A stretch of 64,000 nucleotides of DNA, taken from contig OY294054.1 in the NCBI GenBank assembly GCA_958510825.1, forward strand, positions 11,300,019 through 11,364,018, in the 5' to 3' direction. The DNA comes from Brachypterus glaber. Lineage: Eukaryota > Arthropoda > Insecta > Coleoptera > Kateretidae. The position numbers and the translations under genes are program-made. Under the pieces are notes generated by a model that was not told the origin of the DNA, made no database searches, and worked only from the letters and a program-made list of their open reading frames with translations. Shown here in pieces: positions 22,695 to 32,322 of this stretch (positions are counted from its first letter, which is position 1; each line of letters starts with the position of its first letter).

Positions 22695-22975
22695 ACCATT
22701 TGTGCTCAGCAAAAATGTATATTAGCAAGAAAAAAACGATTTATTTTTATTTTTATTAATGCCCTGTTGAAAATGTCGGGTCTGCTCGCGTATAAATGGT
22801 GCACAAACCGGACTTGAGCCGATGAAATTGACCCGCTTAAGTCCGGTTTTTGCACCATTTATACCAGCCCAGACCTGTGATTTTCAATAGGGTGTATAAT
22901 GTATGGGAAACCGCAAAAATAAAAAATAAATCGATTTTTTTTGCTAATATACCTTTTTGCTGAACGACTCACACT
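22695..22975. mobile_element. 281-bp foldback/hairpin element
   Basis: Arms of about 120 bp pair around a GATGAAATTGA-type loop. AATGGTGCACAAACCGGACT is mirrored by AGTCCGGTTTTTGCACCATT, and AATGTATATTAGCAAGAAAA by its partner near 22950. No coding capacity. If transcribed it would form a near-continuous RNA hairpin. Confidence 0.85.
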
Positions 22976-23770
22976 GTATTACCTGTCTAAATTTTCTGAA
23001 TTTATCAGTGACAATATATTTAAATAGAGTTTTCCATTCTATAAACTTCTGTCTATTGTTTGTTATCTTTTATACGGCTGTCCTAGTAAAAGAAGATGTC
23101 TATATTTAGCTGTTTGGACAATTTTTCGCTTTTCAATCCCCTTGTACAAGCTTGAAGTAAACTATTCCATTTTCAGCTCCCCAGGGGGTAAAATGTTACA
23201 TTAAAAACCCTTGTTATTTGCTGTGTTATTTTTTTTTCGAGTTTTTTCGTGCATAAAATTACAAGTAGTAGTACTCATGAAACCCAACGATATCAATTTT
23301 ATACTACTCAAAACAATTATCGCATATTTTTAACCCCTTCCGCTCCATTGTATCCACATATGGTTATTTTTCGGTACAGATAAATATCCACAGCTGGATA
23401 TTCGTATAAGGGATAAGGGCGCATTGTGTTTTAGTGGTATTAAACTTAGTACTTTTATCTAGAACGTGGTAGGAGCCCGCATATCCCTGCGTGTATATAT
23501 TGGTTATTAAGTTTATTGCGCAAAATGACATTTAGCACACTGTTGTTCTTTAGAAAACGCCTCATATCACACTAGTTTGATATTTTTATATCATCCATTC
23601 TACATACATTTTACTCATCTCGGGATTTAATACGCTCGACTACAAAAAATGCCTTCTCTACCTTGGTATATAATTACTATTTTCATTTTTTAGTAAAAAA
23701 GCGTGTTTTTAATTATTTTTTTATATATTTTAATTATCTGTGTAGTGTATTGTTTTTTCTTTATTTTCAG
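22976..23770 (+). other. Intron upstream of the RYK-like exon
   Basis: AT-rich sequence ends in a T-rich tract and CAG at 23768-23770, a canonical 3' splice site. A 20-bp word AAAATGACATTTAGCACACT near 23523 recurs near 53904, so repeats reach close to the exon. No other exon was seen. Confidence 0.6.
23741..23770 (+). promoter_or_regulatory. 3' splice acceptor of the WIF exon
   Basis: A T-rich tract (TTGTTTTTTCTTTATTTTCAG) lies immediately before the conserved coding segment. It fits the metazoan acceptor consensus and fixes the exon start. Confidence 0.85.
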
Positions 23771-23898
23771 GAATTAATACAGAAATGTACTACGTGAAAG
23801 ATGGCGTTATCAACAATTACGCCTTGCGGTTTGTTGTTATGATCCCAGCACACATATCCGATGTACTTTTTACATGGCAATCTTTGACACATTATCCG
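23771..23898 (+). CDS. RYK/Derailed-family receptor, WIF-domain exon
   Basis: This internal exon has 128 nt, starts in phase 1 and ends in phase 0, and follows a T-rich tract plus CAG and precedes GTGAGT. It encodes about 42 residues. TEMYYVKDGVINNYALRF and HISDVLFTWQSL match the first half of the WIF (Wnt-inhibitory factor) domain of RYK/Derailed/Doughnut atypical receptor tyrosine kinases. That domain binds Wnt outside the cell. In the family it is followed by one membrane segment and a catalytically atypical kinase domain, and it acts in axon guidance and muscle attachment. The preceding residue would be Gly if the previous exon ends in G, matching the family's 'G(L/I)..E.YYV' start. No flanking exon was found within 23 kb upstream or 40 kb downstream. 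Which paralogue it is cannot be told. Confidence 0.88.
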
Positions 23899-23904
23899 GT
23901 GAGT
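23899..23904 (+). promoter_or_regulatory. 5' splice donor of the WIF exon
   Basis: GTGAGT directly follows the TATCCG codons, and the conserved WIF similarity stops there. Confidence 0.85.
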
Positions 23905-24227
23905 ATTAGATAATAACTCTGCTCTAAAAAAATAATCCTTTTTCTATTTGCCGGAGACCTTTTAGTTGATTCTGGCTATACCGTGCGTTTCAGATTATAC
24001 AAAACAGAGAGAACGAAGATAGAACGATCAGAACAGGGCTGACGTGAGGAGATGGCTGACGCTCTGTTCTTTGTTAAAAAAGAACACACGTCAGCCTTGA
24101 TCTTTGTTTCATACGTTTTGTTTACTTTCAAACGGGCGGTATTTCATGCGCTGATTTCGCAAACTTTTTCCGTTTTTCATGATCAGTTCGTCTGAGATAT
24201 GCACAATGTAACCTATAGTTTTTGTCT
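23905..24227 (+). other. Intron start downstream of the WIF exon
   Basis: GGGCTGACGTG near 24036 and CACGTCAGCC near 24087 form a weak inverted pair around GCTCTGTTCTTTG. Nothing coding was seen. Confidence 0.45.
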
Positions 24228-24340
24228 GTCCCCCACCCCCCCCCTGTAACGCTATTTTCCTATACCATTAACATGGGTGTAACACTCCAAAATGACCCCT
24301 ACCCCCCCTAGGAGCGTTACGTAATACTTGAACGTTCCCT
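24228..24340 (-). repeat. Repeat family Z (GTATTACGTAACGC) copy
   Basis: C-rich tracts around GTGTAACACTCC end with GGAGCGTTACGTAATACTTG and AACGTTCCC. The reverse complement closely matches 52975-53055 (GAATGTTCAAGTATTACGTA). It is non-coding and interspersed. Confidence 0.7.
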
Positions 24341-24393
24341 TGGCCATATCCAACCAAATATTTTGTTGACACAAATAAACTGTTTTATCAGTG
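24341..24393. mobile_element. Right-end fragment of the CACTGATAAAA MITE family
   Basis: TGGCCATATCCAACCAAATA to TTTTATCAGTG is nearly identical to the right ends of the elements at 48350-48602 and 55246-55488. The rest is missing. Confidence 0.8.
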
Positions 24394-24657
24394 TACGTTT
24401 TCTCCTTGCTTCGAAACATCAAAATTACAATAAATAAACATTAAATAATTCTATCAATATATATATATTTTTCTGCTTCCAATACCGTAAAATTTCCGGT
24501 ACTGGATTCAATTTATTTTTTTTTATTTTTACAAACAGCACATATGTGTTAGTATTGCTTAGAAAAATCAAAACCATATCTTTAGTATATAAAATTTTCA
24601 TCAAAACATATCGAAAAAATGAGAAAAAAATCTCTATAAAACACAAACTAATAATTT
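24394..24657. other. AT-rich stretch
   Basis: No gene or repeat partner was seen. A minus-strand frame here has no recognised domain. Confidence 0.35.
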
Positions 24658-24994
24658 TCATTTAATCAAAATGTCATTTCATAAATTCTCATTTCTTTAA
24701 AAAAATAGGTATCACATATTTTAAAGGCACTTTTTAAAGATTGTTCTCACCCCTTATTGTGTATAACTATGAAAATAGCTTAATCTGAATGTACTAAATG
24801 AAATGTATATGATTGCAAGTTATAAATAGATTTTTTGGTAGCTCATTGTCATAGCTTTTGGAGCTTCTAGCACCCAAAGGAACCGGATTCGGAGTCTAGC
24901 AATTTTAAAATAGCCTAATCTGAATTTAAGACATATAAAATATATCCGGGAGCAAATAATGAAATAAAAATGGTCACCAGCTCTCCGACTATAA
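24658..24994. mobile_element. Foldback family W, solo right arm
   Basis: TTCATTTAATCAAAATGTCA through AGCTTCTAGCACCCAAAGGA to TGGTCACCAGCTCTCC aligns along the whole right arm of the intact copy at 11008-11670. The left arm is absent. Confidence 0.8.
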
Positions 24995-25334
24995 TGAATA
25001 GTGGTCGGATCGAGGTGTAAACTAAAACAGTTTTTTCTGAATGTCATTCATAAATAAATAAAATCAAAGAACACGATTTATCTTTCTTACGGACACGTAC
25101 CTATATCAGGATTTATTGTTTTGAAATATATTAGCCTGATTCCTATTTTTATTTCCCTTGACATTATAAGAAAGTCCTGAAGTTTTTAATATTTAAATAA
25201 GTAGCTACTACCAAACGCGATTGATTGGGGGAAATGGAAAGCATAATTTTTACAACTTTTCGAGTTAAGAATTACAAACTATTTATACGACCTTTTTGGA
25301 ATGTGGCATTATTTTTATCATTTCTGTTATTAAC
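24995..25334. other. AT-rich stretch, no gene seen
   Basis: No coding signal or repeat partner was identified. Confidence 0.4.
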
Positions 25335-25503
25335 AGTAGCGTAAACTCAGTTATGACTCATCAAAATAGAAAAGAAACACAGAAACATAGACCTATCGAA
25401 TTATGAGGAAAATTTTTAAAATTTTTACAAAGGTCTCTAAATCGAAACATTTGACGACTAATTTGTTACACACAACAATATTGACTATACATATTAACTA
25501 TAG

Positions 25504-25584
<81 letters not shown>

Positions 25585-25605
25585 TTTTTCAAAGAAAAAA
25601 ACGGT
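25335..25605 (+). repeat. Interspersed repeat with (TA)n expansion; inverted partner at 51895-52100
   Basis: CTCAGTTATGACTCATCAA, CACAGAAACATAG, ACATTTGACGACTAATTTGT and CGGTGTTTTTC match the reverse complement of 51895-52100. In this copy the partner's short TATATTTACATATTT region is replaced by about 72 bp of pure TA (25507-25580). The YIYIYI open frame is a microsatellite artefact. Confidence 0.85.
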
Positions 25606-26129
25606 ATTCGATTTTTATCTTTTAAGAATACGAAAGTTTTTAATTTTTATTTATCGATAACTTTTTTCCCACCTTACTCGTTTAAATGGAATCATAATAC
25701 TAGTACTGGTTATTAATTCGCTTTGTAAACAACTGTAATCAAAAGTTTTGCTTGTAGAGCCTAAAAGTTTTGCTTGTAGAGCCTTAAACTTCGCTCAAAG
25801 ACATACGTAATAGGTATATCATATTAGGAATGTTATGCTTAATCACATTATGAATGAATATCTAGAGAACCAAGAAAATTATCAAAATTTTGAAAAATTG
25901 GTCAGTTTAATTAATCGGGGGGTGAAAGCTTTGGCTTAAAAAAATTACCTGTCTCTTACTTCCTGACTGGGGAGTTCAAAAACACTATTTTCAAAAATAT
26001 GAAAAATGGCTCCTATAAATATTGGTCCAGAAATTCGCCCTAAAAGAGCTACACCCCTCCCAAGGGTTCATCTAAAATAAGCATTCCTCCATTTTTCACG
26101 CCCCTGGTTAAAGCTATGAAAGAAAAATA
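25606..26129. other. Non-coding stretch with 22-bp duplication and family X
   Basis: AAAAGTTTTGCTTGTAGAGC occurs twice in tandem at about 25741-25783. Family X words (CCCTAAAAGAGCTACACCCC) lie at 26038-26060. No gene was seen. Confidence 0.5.
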
Positions 26130-26407
26130 CACAGAAAAAACATCTGATTGGAGCAACCAGGTCAATAGTTAAATAAGGCCAAACTATTTTCCTGGTTGCT
26201 GCAACCAGAAATCTAGAAAGGGAAACCCCACAAACTTTTGTGGTTACCAGAAACCACACTTAGATTTTAAGGACCTGTTAAGCACAACAGTTGTTTTGTC
26301 GCCCGTACCATATTTGTGGTTGCAGCAATCCGAATCAGCATCTTTTTTTTCAGTGTTGCTATACGATTTATTAACCGTTGCTAAATCACATAATATTTTT
26401 CTGTGTG
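26130..26407. mobile_element. CACAGAAAAA-type TIR element
   Basis: The left end is CACAGAAAAAACATCTGATT after TA. An inverted partner (AATCAGCATCTTTTTTTTCA) ends at 26355, and a second outer end TTTTTCTGTGTG lies at 26396-26407. The interior after 26355 (TTAACCGTTGCTAAATCA) is shared with the end of the element at 60362-60753, so the outer end is probably the true one. No coding capacity. Confidence 0.7.
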
Positions 26408-26565
26408 TATATTTCATTTAGGATTGAGTATTTTGTATCGCCTTAAGGACTTAGTTATGTAACGTGTTTATATTCAGAACCGTATTATCCCGAAAATAAA
26501 CCAAAGGTCGTGTCCATGCATTAAGCCTAATAGTATAAGAGCCGGTCACCATGTCCATTTAATTA

Positions 26566-27279
26566 CACAGGCCCACAAAATAAAAAAAAGTGGTCTGTGC
26601 TGGGGTTGAGACCCACGTACTCTTATGTATTTTGGGATGCTGAACACGAATCTGTCATAAAAAAAGGCACTTCATGGGCTCATTTCTTTGATACACTGAA
26701 AAAACTGTCTAAAATAGTAAAAATCTCATATTATTTCAGTGTAACAAAAAAATGAGCCATTAAAGTGCATTTTTTACCACAGATTCTTATTCACCATCTC
26801 AAAATACATAAGAATAGGTGGGTCTAAACCCCAGCACAGACCACTATTTTTTTTTGTGGCCCCAGACAGTTTATCCAGTGTAGAAAAAAAATGAGCCTAT
26901 GAAGTGCCTTTTTTATGACAGATTCGTGTTCAGCATCCCAAAATACATAAGAATAAGTGGATCTCAACCCCAGTACAGACCACTTTTTTTTTGTGGGCCC
27001 AGACAGTTTTTTCAGAGTAGATACAAAATAAGCCCATGAAGTGACTTTTTTTATGGCAGATTCGTGTTTAGCATCCCAAAATACATAAGAATCGGTGGGT
27101 CTTAACCGCAGCACAGACCACTTTTTTTTGTGGGCCAGACAGTTTTTTCAGTGTAGAAACAAAATAAGCCCACGAAGTGCCTTTTTTATGACAGATTCGT
27201 ATTCAGCATCCTGAAATACATAAGAATAGTTAGGTCTCAACCCCAGCACAGCCCCCTTTTTTTCTTTTGTGGGCCTGTG
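26566..27279. mobile_element. TIR element with amplified 137-bp internal repeat
   Basis: The ends CACAGGCCCACAAAA and TTTTGTGGGCCTGTG are perfect inverted repeats flanked by TTA, a 3-bp duplication of the TWA type used by PIF/Harbinger. Inside, one left unit faces a run of direct units that share CAGACAGTTT, AGATTCGTGTTCAGCATCC and CAAAATACATAAGAAT. Anchor CAGACAG starts at 26863, 27000 and 27137, a period of 137 bp. The minus-strand frame at 26824-27114 is just two translated units. Confidence 0.8.
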
Positions 27280-27511
27280 TTATTTTCTCCCGGCTGTATT
27301 TTAAATGTCTTAGAGTACATTCAAAGCTATTTCCAAATTCTGTATCTGGTTTATTTGGGTGCTAGAAGCCCCAAAAAGGAGGTAAAATGAGGTACCCCAA
27401 CACATTACATTTATTACATTACAGATTAGGCTATTTTCACAGTTATATCCAATTGTTCTGCAGGCCAAGGGGTTAAAAAAGTCTTAAGAAGTTCATTTGA
27501 CATCTGTCAAT

Positions 27512-28388
27512 GGAGCTCTCTACAACTAGAATTATGAAACAAAAGACGTCTACCCTATCTCTATCTCATTTGTGCTACACTTTCCACACTCAGAGAAAAA
27601 TCGTTGTAAAATCAAGCAAAAGTCATATGATTTAAAAGAAAACCAATATGTTTTTGCTCCGACAGTGTTTTTTGTTAATTCAAAAAGATATTTTTTAATT
27701 TTATAATCCATTGTAAAAATAAAAATATTCATTGTAATTTGAAAAATGTTTACTTTTAAATCATTTGTAAACTATAAATGATTTGAATACAAAAACTGGT
27801 TATATTAAAAAGAATTCTTTTAATATATTGATATTTTTCAACAATATAAAGGGAAATATTATAATTTTATTAAGAATTAAGGGACAATACTTTTACTTTA
27901 AACTGAAAAACTTTTTGGTGTAAAAATTATTTTTTTAAATTAATATTATTCATAACTAAAACGTAAAGTTTTTACTTTTAATATTTTAAAAGGCAATTTT
28001 TTTAAATTAAAATAATTTCTTATTGATTTTACGAGATGAGATTTTTCTGAGTGCAGCCAACCAAATAAATACTGTATTTGTTTTTCATACAACAAATACA
28101 GTATTGGCTGGAAAGTGTAGCACTGACCGGCAAATGTCCAAACGAACATAGCTAATGTGAATCTGTAGACTAAGATAATTCTACTAAAATGTAGATGGCG
28201 CTAGTAATTTCTTTAATAAAAATAATAATATAGTTACACTTTTCGCCCGGCCAAGTAAATATTGTATTTGTTCAACAAAGAAGAAATACAGAATTTGTTT
28301 GGTTGGGTGGAAGTGGGAGTGTATGTATGTCTTCTATCCTTTTTGGGTAAAACTTTTGTCCCTGTCTAATCTAACGGGAGAAATCGCC
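27512..28388. mobile_element. Twin-hairpin MITE, copy 2, with a nested insertion
   Basis: Ends GGAGCTCTC and GAAATCGCC are flanked by AT, as in copy 1. Removing the 467-bp nested element at 27587-28053 leaves about 410 bp, matching copy 1 (408 bp) and copy 3 (398 bp). The right arm of its first hairpin has a small deletion. Confidence 0.88.
27587..28053. mobile_element. 467-bp CACTCAGA TIR element nested in a MITE
   Basis: Ends CACTCAGAGAAAAATC and GATTTTTCTGAGTG are imperfect TIRs. CA stands outside both ends, and the uninterrupted MITE copies read TTCCAGCC at this place, so the duplication is CA. CACT(A/G/C)-type ends with a 2-bp duplication fit animal CMC/CACTA-like elements, though no transposase is visible. 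Confidence 0.85.
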
Positions 28389-28618
28389 ATTCTCAAAATT
28401 TTCAGTTAATTAAAAAGTTATTCCATTAATGTGAGTAAATTCTTATTTCTTTAAAAATCTATAACATGACTTATGTCAAAGGCACTTTTTAAAGAATATT
28501 TTTATTCCTTTGTTCCAAAGTTATGAATTTGGAAATTTTGAAACTTAATTCGAATGTACATAAAATACAGCTGGGAGATAATTATGAAATGAAAATTGTC
28601 ACCAACTCTCCAACTATA

Positions 28619-28929
28619 ATATTAATTCAAATATAGTTTAAGCCCGGTCCGTTTCACAAACAGCAATTATTTTACCCCTGCAGGGGGATAAGTTAGCTTA
28701 GGTTACATATAACCTAACGGGTTATAACCGGCCATCTACTAAAATATGGACCCAAATTCAGGTTTAAGACTACTAATGACTAAAAATTATGTATATGAGG
28801 TTTTTTTTTAGTTTTTGATATACATTCATGCTTTATCATTGAAATTCCGGTTTTCAACATTTTAGTATTTAATTTTTCGTCCTGAAATTGTACTTTCAAA
28901 TTAATTTTTCTCGAAAACGGTTAATCCCA
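28619..28929. other. AT-rich stretch, no gene seen
   Basis: ACCCCTGCAGGGGGATAAG at about 28674 is another CCCC-N-GGGGG motif, and GGTTATAACCGGCC lies near 28720. Nothing coding was seen. Confidence 0.4.
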
Positions 28930-29300
28930 CAGTATTACAGCAAGGGTACCTTTTTATGTATTTTGACCTAAAGAATCATATTTCAAAAAAGCGTCATAGA
29001 AAAAAGTTTGGGACAAAAAACTGATTCTCCCACTGACACTCCCGTTTCGCACACCCTGGTTATAATAAGTACATGAAAATAACATACGAAAATGGGCCTT
29101 ACTAAGATTTGTTCACTTGCAAAACCTCGTTGCTTCATCTCAAAATAAATAAAAACCGAATTTTTTAGCTACTTTCAAAGGGGCTTAGCTCCCTTACAAC
29201 GCATTTTTAGACATAGACATAGGAACCTTTTTCATATTTTCTGATGTAGAATTACCCCTTAACATTTCGGACCCTATTTCAAATACACCCTGTATATTAA
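28930..29300 (-). repeat. Interspersed repeat family X, inverted copy
   Basis: Read on the minus strand it follows 55500-55880 closely: a start near ACAGGGTG, then AGGAACCTTTTTCATATTTT, AAAGGGGCTTAGCTCC, GGGCCTTACTAAG, TTTGGGACAAAAAACT and GGTACCTTTTTATGTATTTT in the corresponding order. It is non-coding. Confidence 0.7.
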
Positions 29301-29360
29301 TATTGTATTTATTATAGATTATACACATCATACGTATTATTAATGCGTAAAGTTATCATA

Positions 29361-29909
29361 CAGTGCGGTACAAAAGTCCTCCCCCCCCCTTAACTTTTGA
29401 ACGAGTTGAGATATCGACTTAAAATTTAAAACACGTAAATAAGGCAACTAAAACTATTTCTTTGCATATATTTTATATTTTCAGCTATTCAAATGTGGGC
29501 AGGGAATTTCTTTAAAAATCAAAAAAATAAAAAAAAAATTAATTATTTCATATAGCAAGAACGTCAATTATACTTTTAAACTAATTTTAATTGATATAAA
29601 TGAAAATCTACAAAAAAATATTGAAAAATTGCGTCTTTTAGCAAAAAAATTGAAAAATTAAAACAACAAAAAAATTTAAAAATTAAAAGATATAAAGTAA
29701 AATAGAGAATGTTATAAGCTTTAAAATGATGTATCATACGACTACCCTTTCCATCTAAATGTCCCCCATGCCCCCTGCCACATTTTAAGAGCTAAAAATA
29801 TCATGTACGAAAAGATAGTTTGAATTTTCTTATTTAAGTGTTTCTTTAAAGTCGATATCGCAACTCGTTCAAAAGTTAAGAGAGTGAGGGTGACTTTTGG
29901 ACCGCACAG
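29361..29909. mobile_element. 549-bp foldback element (CAGTGCGGTACAAAAGTC)
   Basis: The left end CAGTGCGGTACAAAAGTC and the right end GACTTTTGGACCGCACAG are inverted. AACTTTTGAACGAGTTGAGA pairs with its partner near 29860. A right-half relative lies at 8530-8800. It has no open frame. Confidence 0.8.
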
Positions 29910-30434
29910 GGTTATTCTTTTAAATGGTACACCCCCCGTAACTTTTAAACCGAATGAAATATAAACTTTAAATTTGGAATGTGTATATCACACAATAAAA
30001 GCTATCATTTGCCATATTTTTCAATATTTATTCGGTAAGGCGGCGCCAGGGGGGCAATGGGGGACAATATTTTGTGATACGTCATTTTAAAGAGCTAACA
30101 TGATAATGCAAAATTTCCAAAATTATTTTTTTTTAAATATTGCAAATTTCATCAATTTTGAAGAAAAAAAAATCTTCAAAAACCTATTAAAAAACAAATA
30201 GTTACATGCTTAAATAGAGAATTTTAAGCTCCTTAAAATGACGTATCACAAGACCTAGGGTGGTATTTAAAATATTGTACCCCACTGCCCCCTGGCGCCG
30301 CCTTACCTAATAAAAAATTGAAAAATATGACAAATTATAGTTTTTGTTGTTTGATGTAAATATTCCAAATTTAAAGTTTATATATCATCCCGTTCAAAAG
30401 TTACGGGGGTGTACCATTTAAAAGAATAATCCTG
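29907..30434. mobile_element. 528-bp foldback element abutting the previous one
   Basis: CAGGGTTATTCTTTTAAATG and CATTTAAAAGAATAATCCTG close a nearly full-length inverted repeat. GGCGGCGCCAGGGGGCA-like sequence near 30040 is mirrored near 30295. It touches the preceding foldback within a few bases. Confidence 0.85.
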
Positions 30435-30786
30435 TATAAAGTGTATAAATTAAAAATCTGAAAATCAGAAATATTTGAGTTACGACCTTCTCAATTAATC
30501 GATCACACTGCAGAGAACCATTCTGATGATTGGATAATTTTATAAGACTTCCGGGGCTTAAAAAGTAGAAAAATATAATTAAATTTACTACCACTTACAG
30601 TTTTCCTTTGAAAGTTGTCTTCATAGTAAAACTTAATTTTAACAGCTAGAAGTAAATCGGAACAAAATTAAAAGAATTTCTAGCTTAAATTCTATACTTT
30701 TGTAATGTTGTGGTGTGGAACTCCTAAAGTAGGTTGGATTTAAATAAATAGTATTTTCGTCTGGAGTACTAATCTTTAAGGTTGGA
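30435..30786. other. AT-rich stretch, no gene seen
   Basis: No coding signal or repeat partner was found. Confidence 0.4.
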
Positions 30787-31478
30787 CAATAGACATTTTT
30801 TAGCGTTCAATATTTTTCGTTAGATTTTTAAAAACATTTTAAAACATTTTCGTGTTTTAAAAAGTCATGCTATCAATAATATAGGTACTGTAACAGTTAA
30901 CTGTATGCGTAAGATTACATTACATTACATTTTGTTTAACCTCATACTATTCTACTTAATAAGGCATCCCCTAAGTCCAGGACTTCTGTGGGCTAGTAGT
31001 AGAGGGAACCACCGGCTTTAATTGACTTTCAAACCAATTTATAGGGAGTGTCCGCTTCACTTAAGACTTCGCCAAATTTCAATTATTAATTAACTGAAAA
31101 AGGCAAATCGGCGCCGGTGAAAATCGAACTCACGCTATTTTGGGTAGTAAACGCGGTAGTCTACTGCACCGATCCTCCCATAACCTCAAAACATTCTAAA
31201 ATATTTCTTCGATACATATGAATCAATAAATACAATTGGGATCCAATTGTTGAGTAACAGAACACAGATCAACTCAATTGTTGACTCACAGAACAAAGAT
31301 CGGAGAACATCATCTGTCTGCTGTCAAATATCTGTCGAATATCAAAAAGATGGAGTACGGTTTTAAAAACCATGAATATTTTTTAAAAAGTTTTCGTACT
31401 GACGTCACATATTTGACGCTAAAAAATGAATTTTTTTAAAAACTTGAAAAATATTTGTCGCTAAAAAATGTCTCTGAT
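30787..31478. mobile_element. Foldback element with a SINE in its loop
   Basis: The left arm (AGACATTTTTTAGCG, TTTTTAAAAACATTTTAAAA, about 30787-30870) and right arm (TTTTTAAAAACTTGAAAAAT, CGCTAAAAAATGTCTC, about 31380-31478) are imperfectly inverted. The SINE at 30913-31180 occupies most of the space between them. Confidence 0.65.
30913..31180 (-). mobile_element. tRNA-derived SINE, head type B, copy 1
   Basis: On the minus strand it begins TGGGAGGATCGGTGCAGTAG, with B box GAGTTCGATTTTC. It uses the long body (AAGTGAAGCGGACACTCCCT) and ends ATGAGGTTAAACAAAATGTA with a (ATGTA)n tail. About 17 bp of the head (GTCGTACTTGACGAG) present in copies at 48678 and 59652 is deleted. Confidence 0.9.
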
Positions 31479-31487
31479 TACCGCAGT

Positions 31488-32322
31488 AAATACTAAACAT
31501 TTTTGGTAATAAAATATATATTGACAATGATGAACTTGAAAAGATAAATAAAATTAAGTACTTAGGTGTAATGTTGGATGAGACATTAAATTTTCAATCA
31601 CATGAACAATATATTAAAACAAAAATGGCACGTAAAGTTGTCTTTATTAGTAGGATTAGTTATAAATTATTTTTTAATAACACATTATCAATGTACATAA
31701 CTTCAGTTTCCCCTCACATTGATTTTTGCGCTTCACTACTTATTAACCTTCCAGAAAATTCTTTAGACAAAATTCAAAACCGAGTTATGCGCCTTATTTT
31801 AAGGTGCCAAAAAAGCACCTCAATAAAGTTTATGTTGAAGGCATTAAATTTAATGAGCGTAAAACAGAGAGTTATATATAACTGTCCTGTATATATTATA
31901 TACAGGACTTTAGACTTTATTTTTAGATAGTGGTGGGTTATACGGAGAAAAACATAATAGTTTTTGGATCTAAGTGAGTAAACCCTTAAATTTTCCCTAG
32001 GTTGTCCTGATCACGAAAATTATTTTTTTTTGAAAATCGGATACGATTTTGGATAACCCACCCCTATTTTAAAGTAAAAAATCATAACATTCCCTCGTAT
32101 ATTACTGACAATATACGATTCGTTAATAATGTACATAATGTAAATACCAGGCAACAAAATGATTTTTTCGTTGAGATATATAATAGAGCGTACACAAATA
32201 AGTCAACTTTATCCAAAGGCCTAATTCTTTTTAATCAGTTACCAGGGAATATAAAAAAGTGTTCCAGTTATAACAGTTTTAAGATGCAATTAAAGGAATA
32301 TGTAGTAAAATATTTTTAATTT
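31488..32322 (+). mobile_element. LINE RT C-terminus interrupted by a MITE
   Basis: An open frame (about 31510-31927) encodes IKYLGVMLDETLNFQSHEQY, then ITSVSPHIDFCAS and LDKIQNRVMRLIL, the post-catalytic and thumb-like motifs of jockey/R1-type RTs. After the insertion at 31930-32064 the frame resumes with HNIPSYITDNIRF, NTRQQNDFF, GLILFNQLPGNIKKC and a final stop near 32319. Upstream RT motifs are missing (5' truncation). There are no other obvious breaks. Confidence 0.85.
31930..32064. mobile_element. 135-bp MITE inside the LINE frame, TA duplication
   Basis: Ends GTGGTGGGTTAT and ATAACCCACCCC are inverted (one mismatch), with TA outside both. The LINE frame before the element is in frame 2 of the window and after it in frame 1. 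That is exactly what a 135-bp element plus a 2-bp duplication (137 nt) would cause, so the LINE was intact here before the insertion. Confidence 0.88.

Larger units (their letters stand above)
26538..28618. mobile_element. Foldback family W, copy split by three insertions
   Basis: Pieces of the family W element lie at 26538-26565 (GAGCCGGTCACCATGTCC), 27280-27511 (TTTTCTCCCGGCTGTATTTT, TTGGGTGCTAGAAGC) and 28389-28618 (AGCTGGGAGATAATTATGAA, GTCACCAACTCTCC). The gaps are filled by the elements at 26566-27279 and 27512-28388. The order of the pieces matches the intact copy at 11008-11670. Confidence 0.75.

Noticed and set aside
26824..27114. 96-codon minus-strand frame with an internal protein repeat
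   Set aside because: Two units of the 137-bp repeat; no family similarity.
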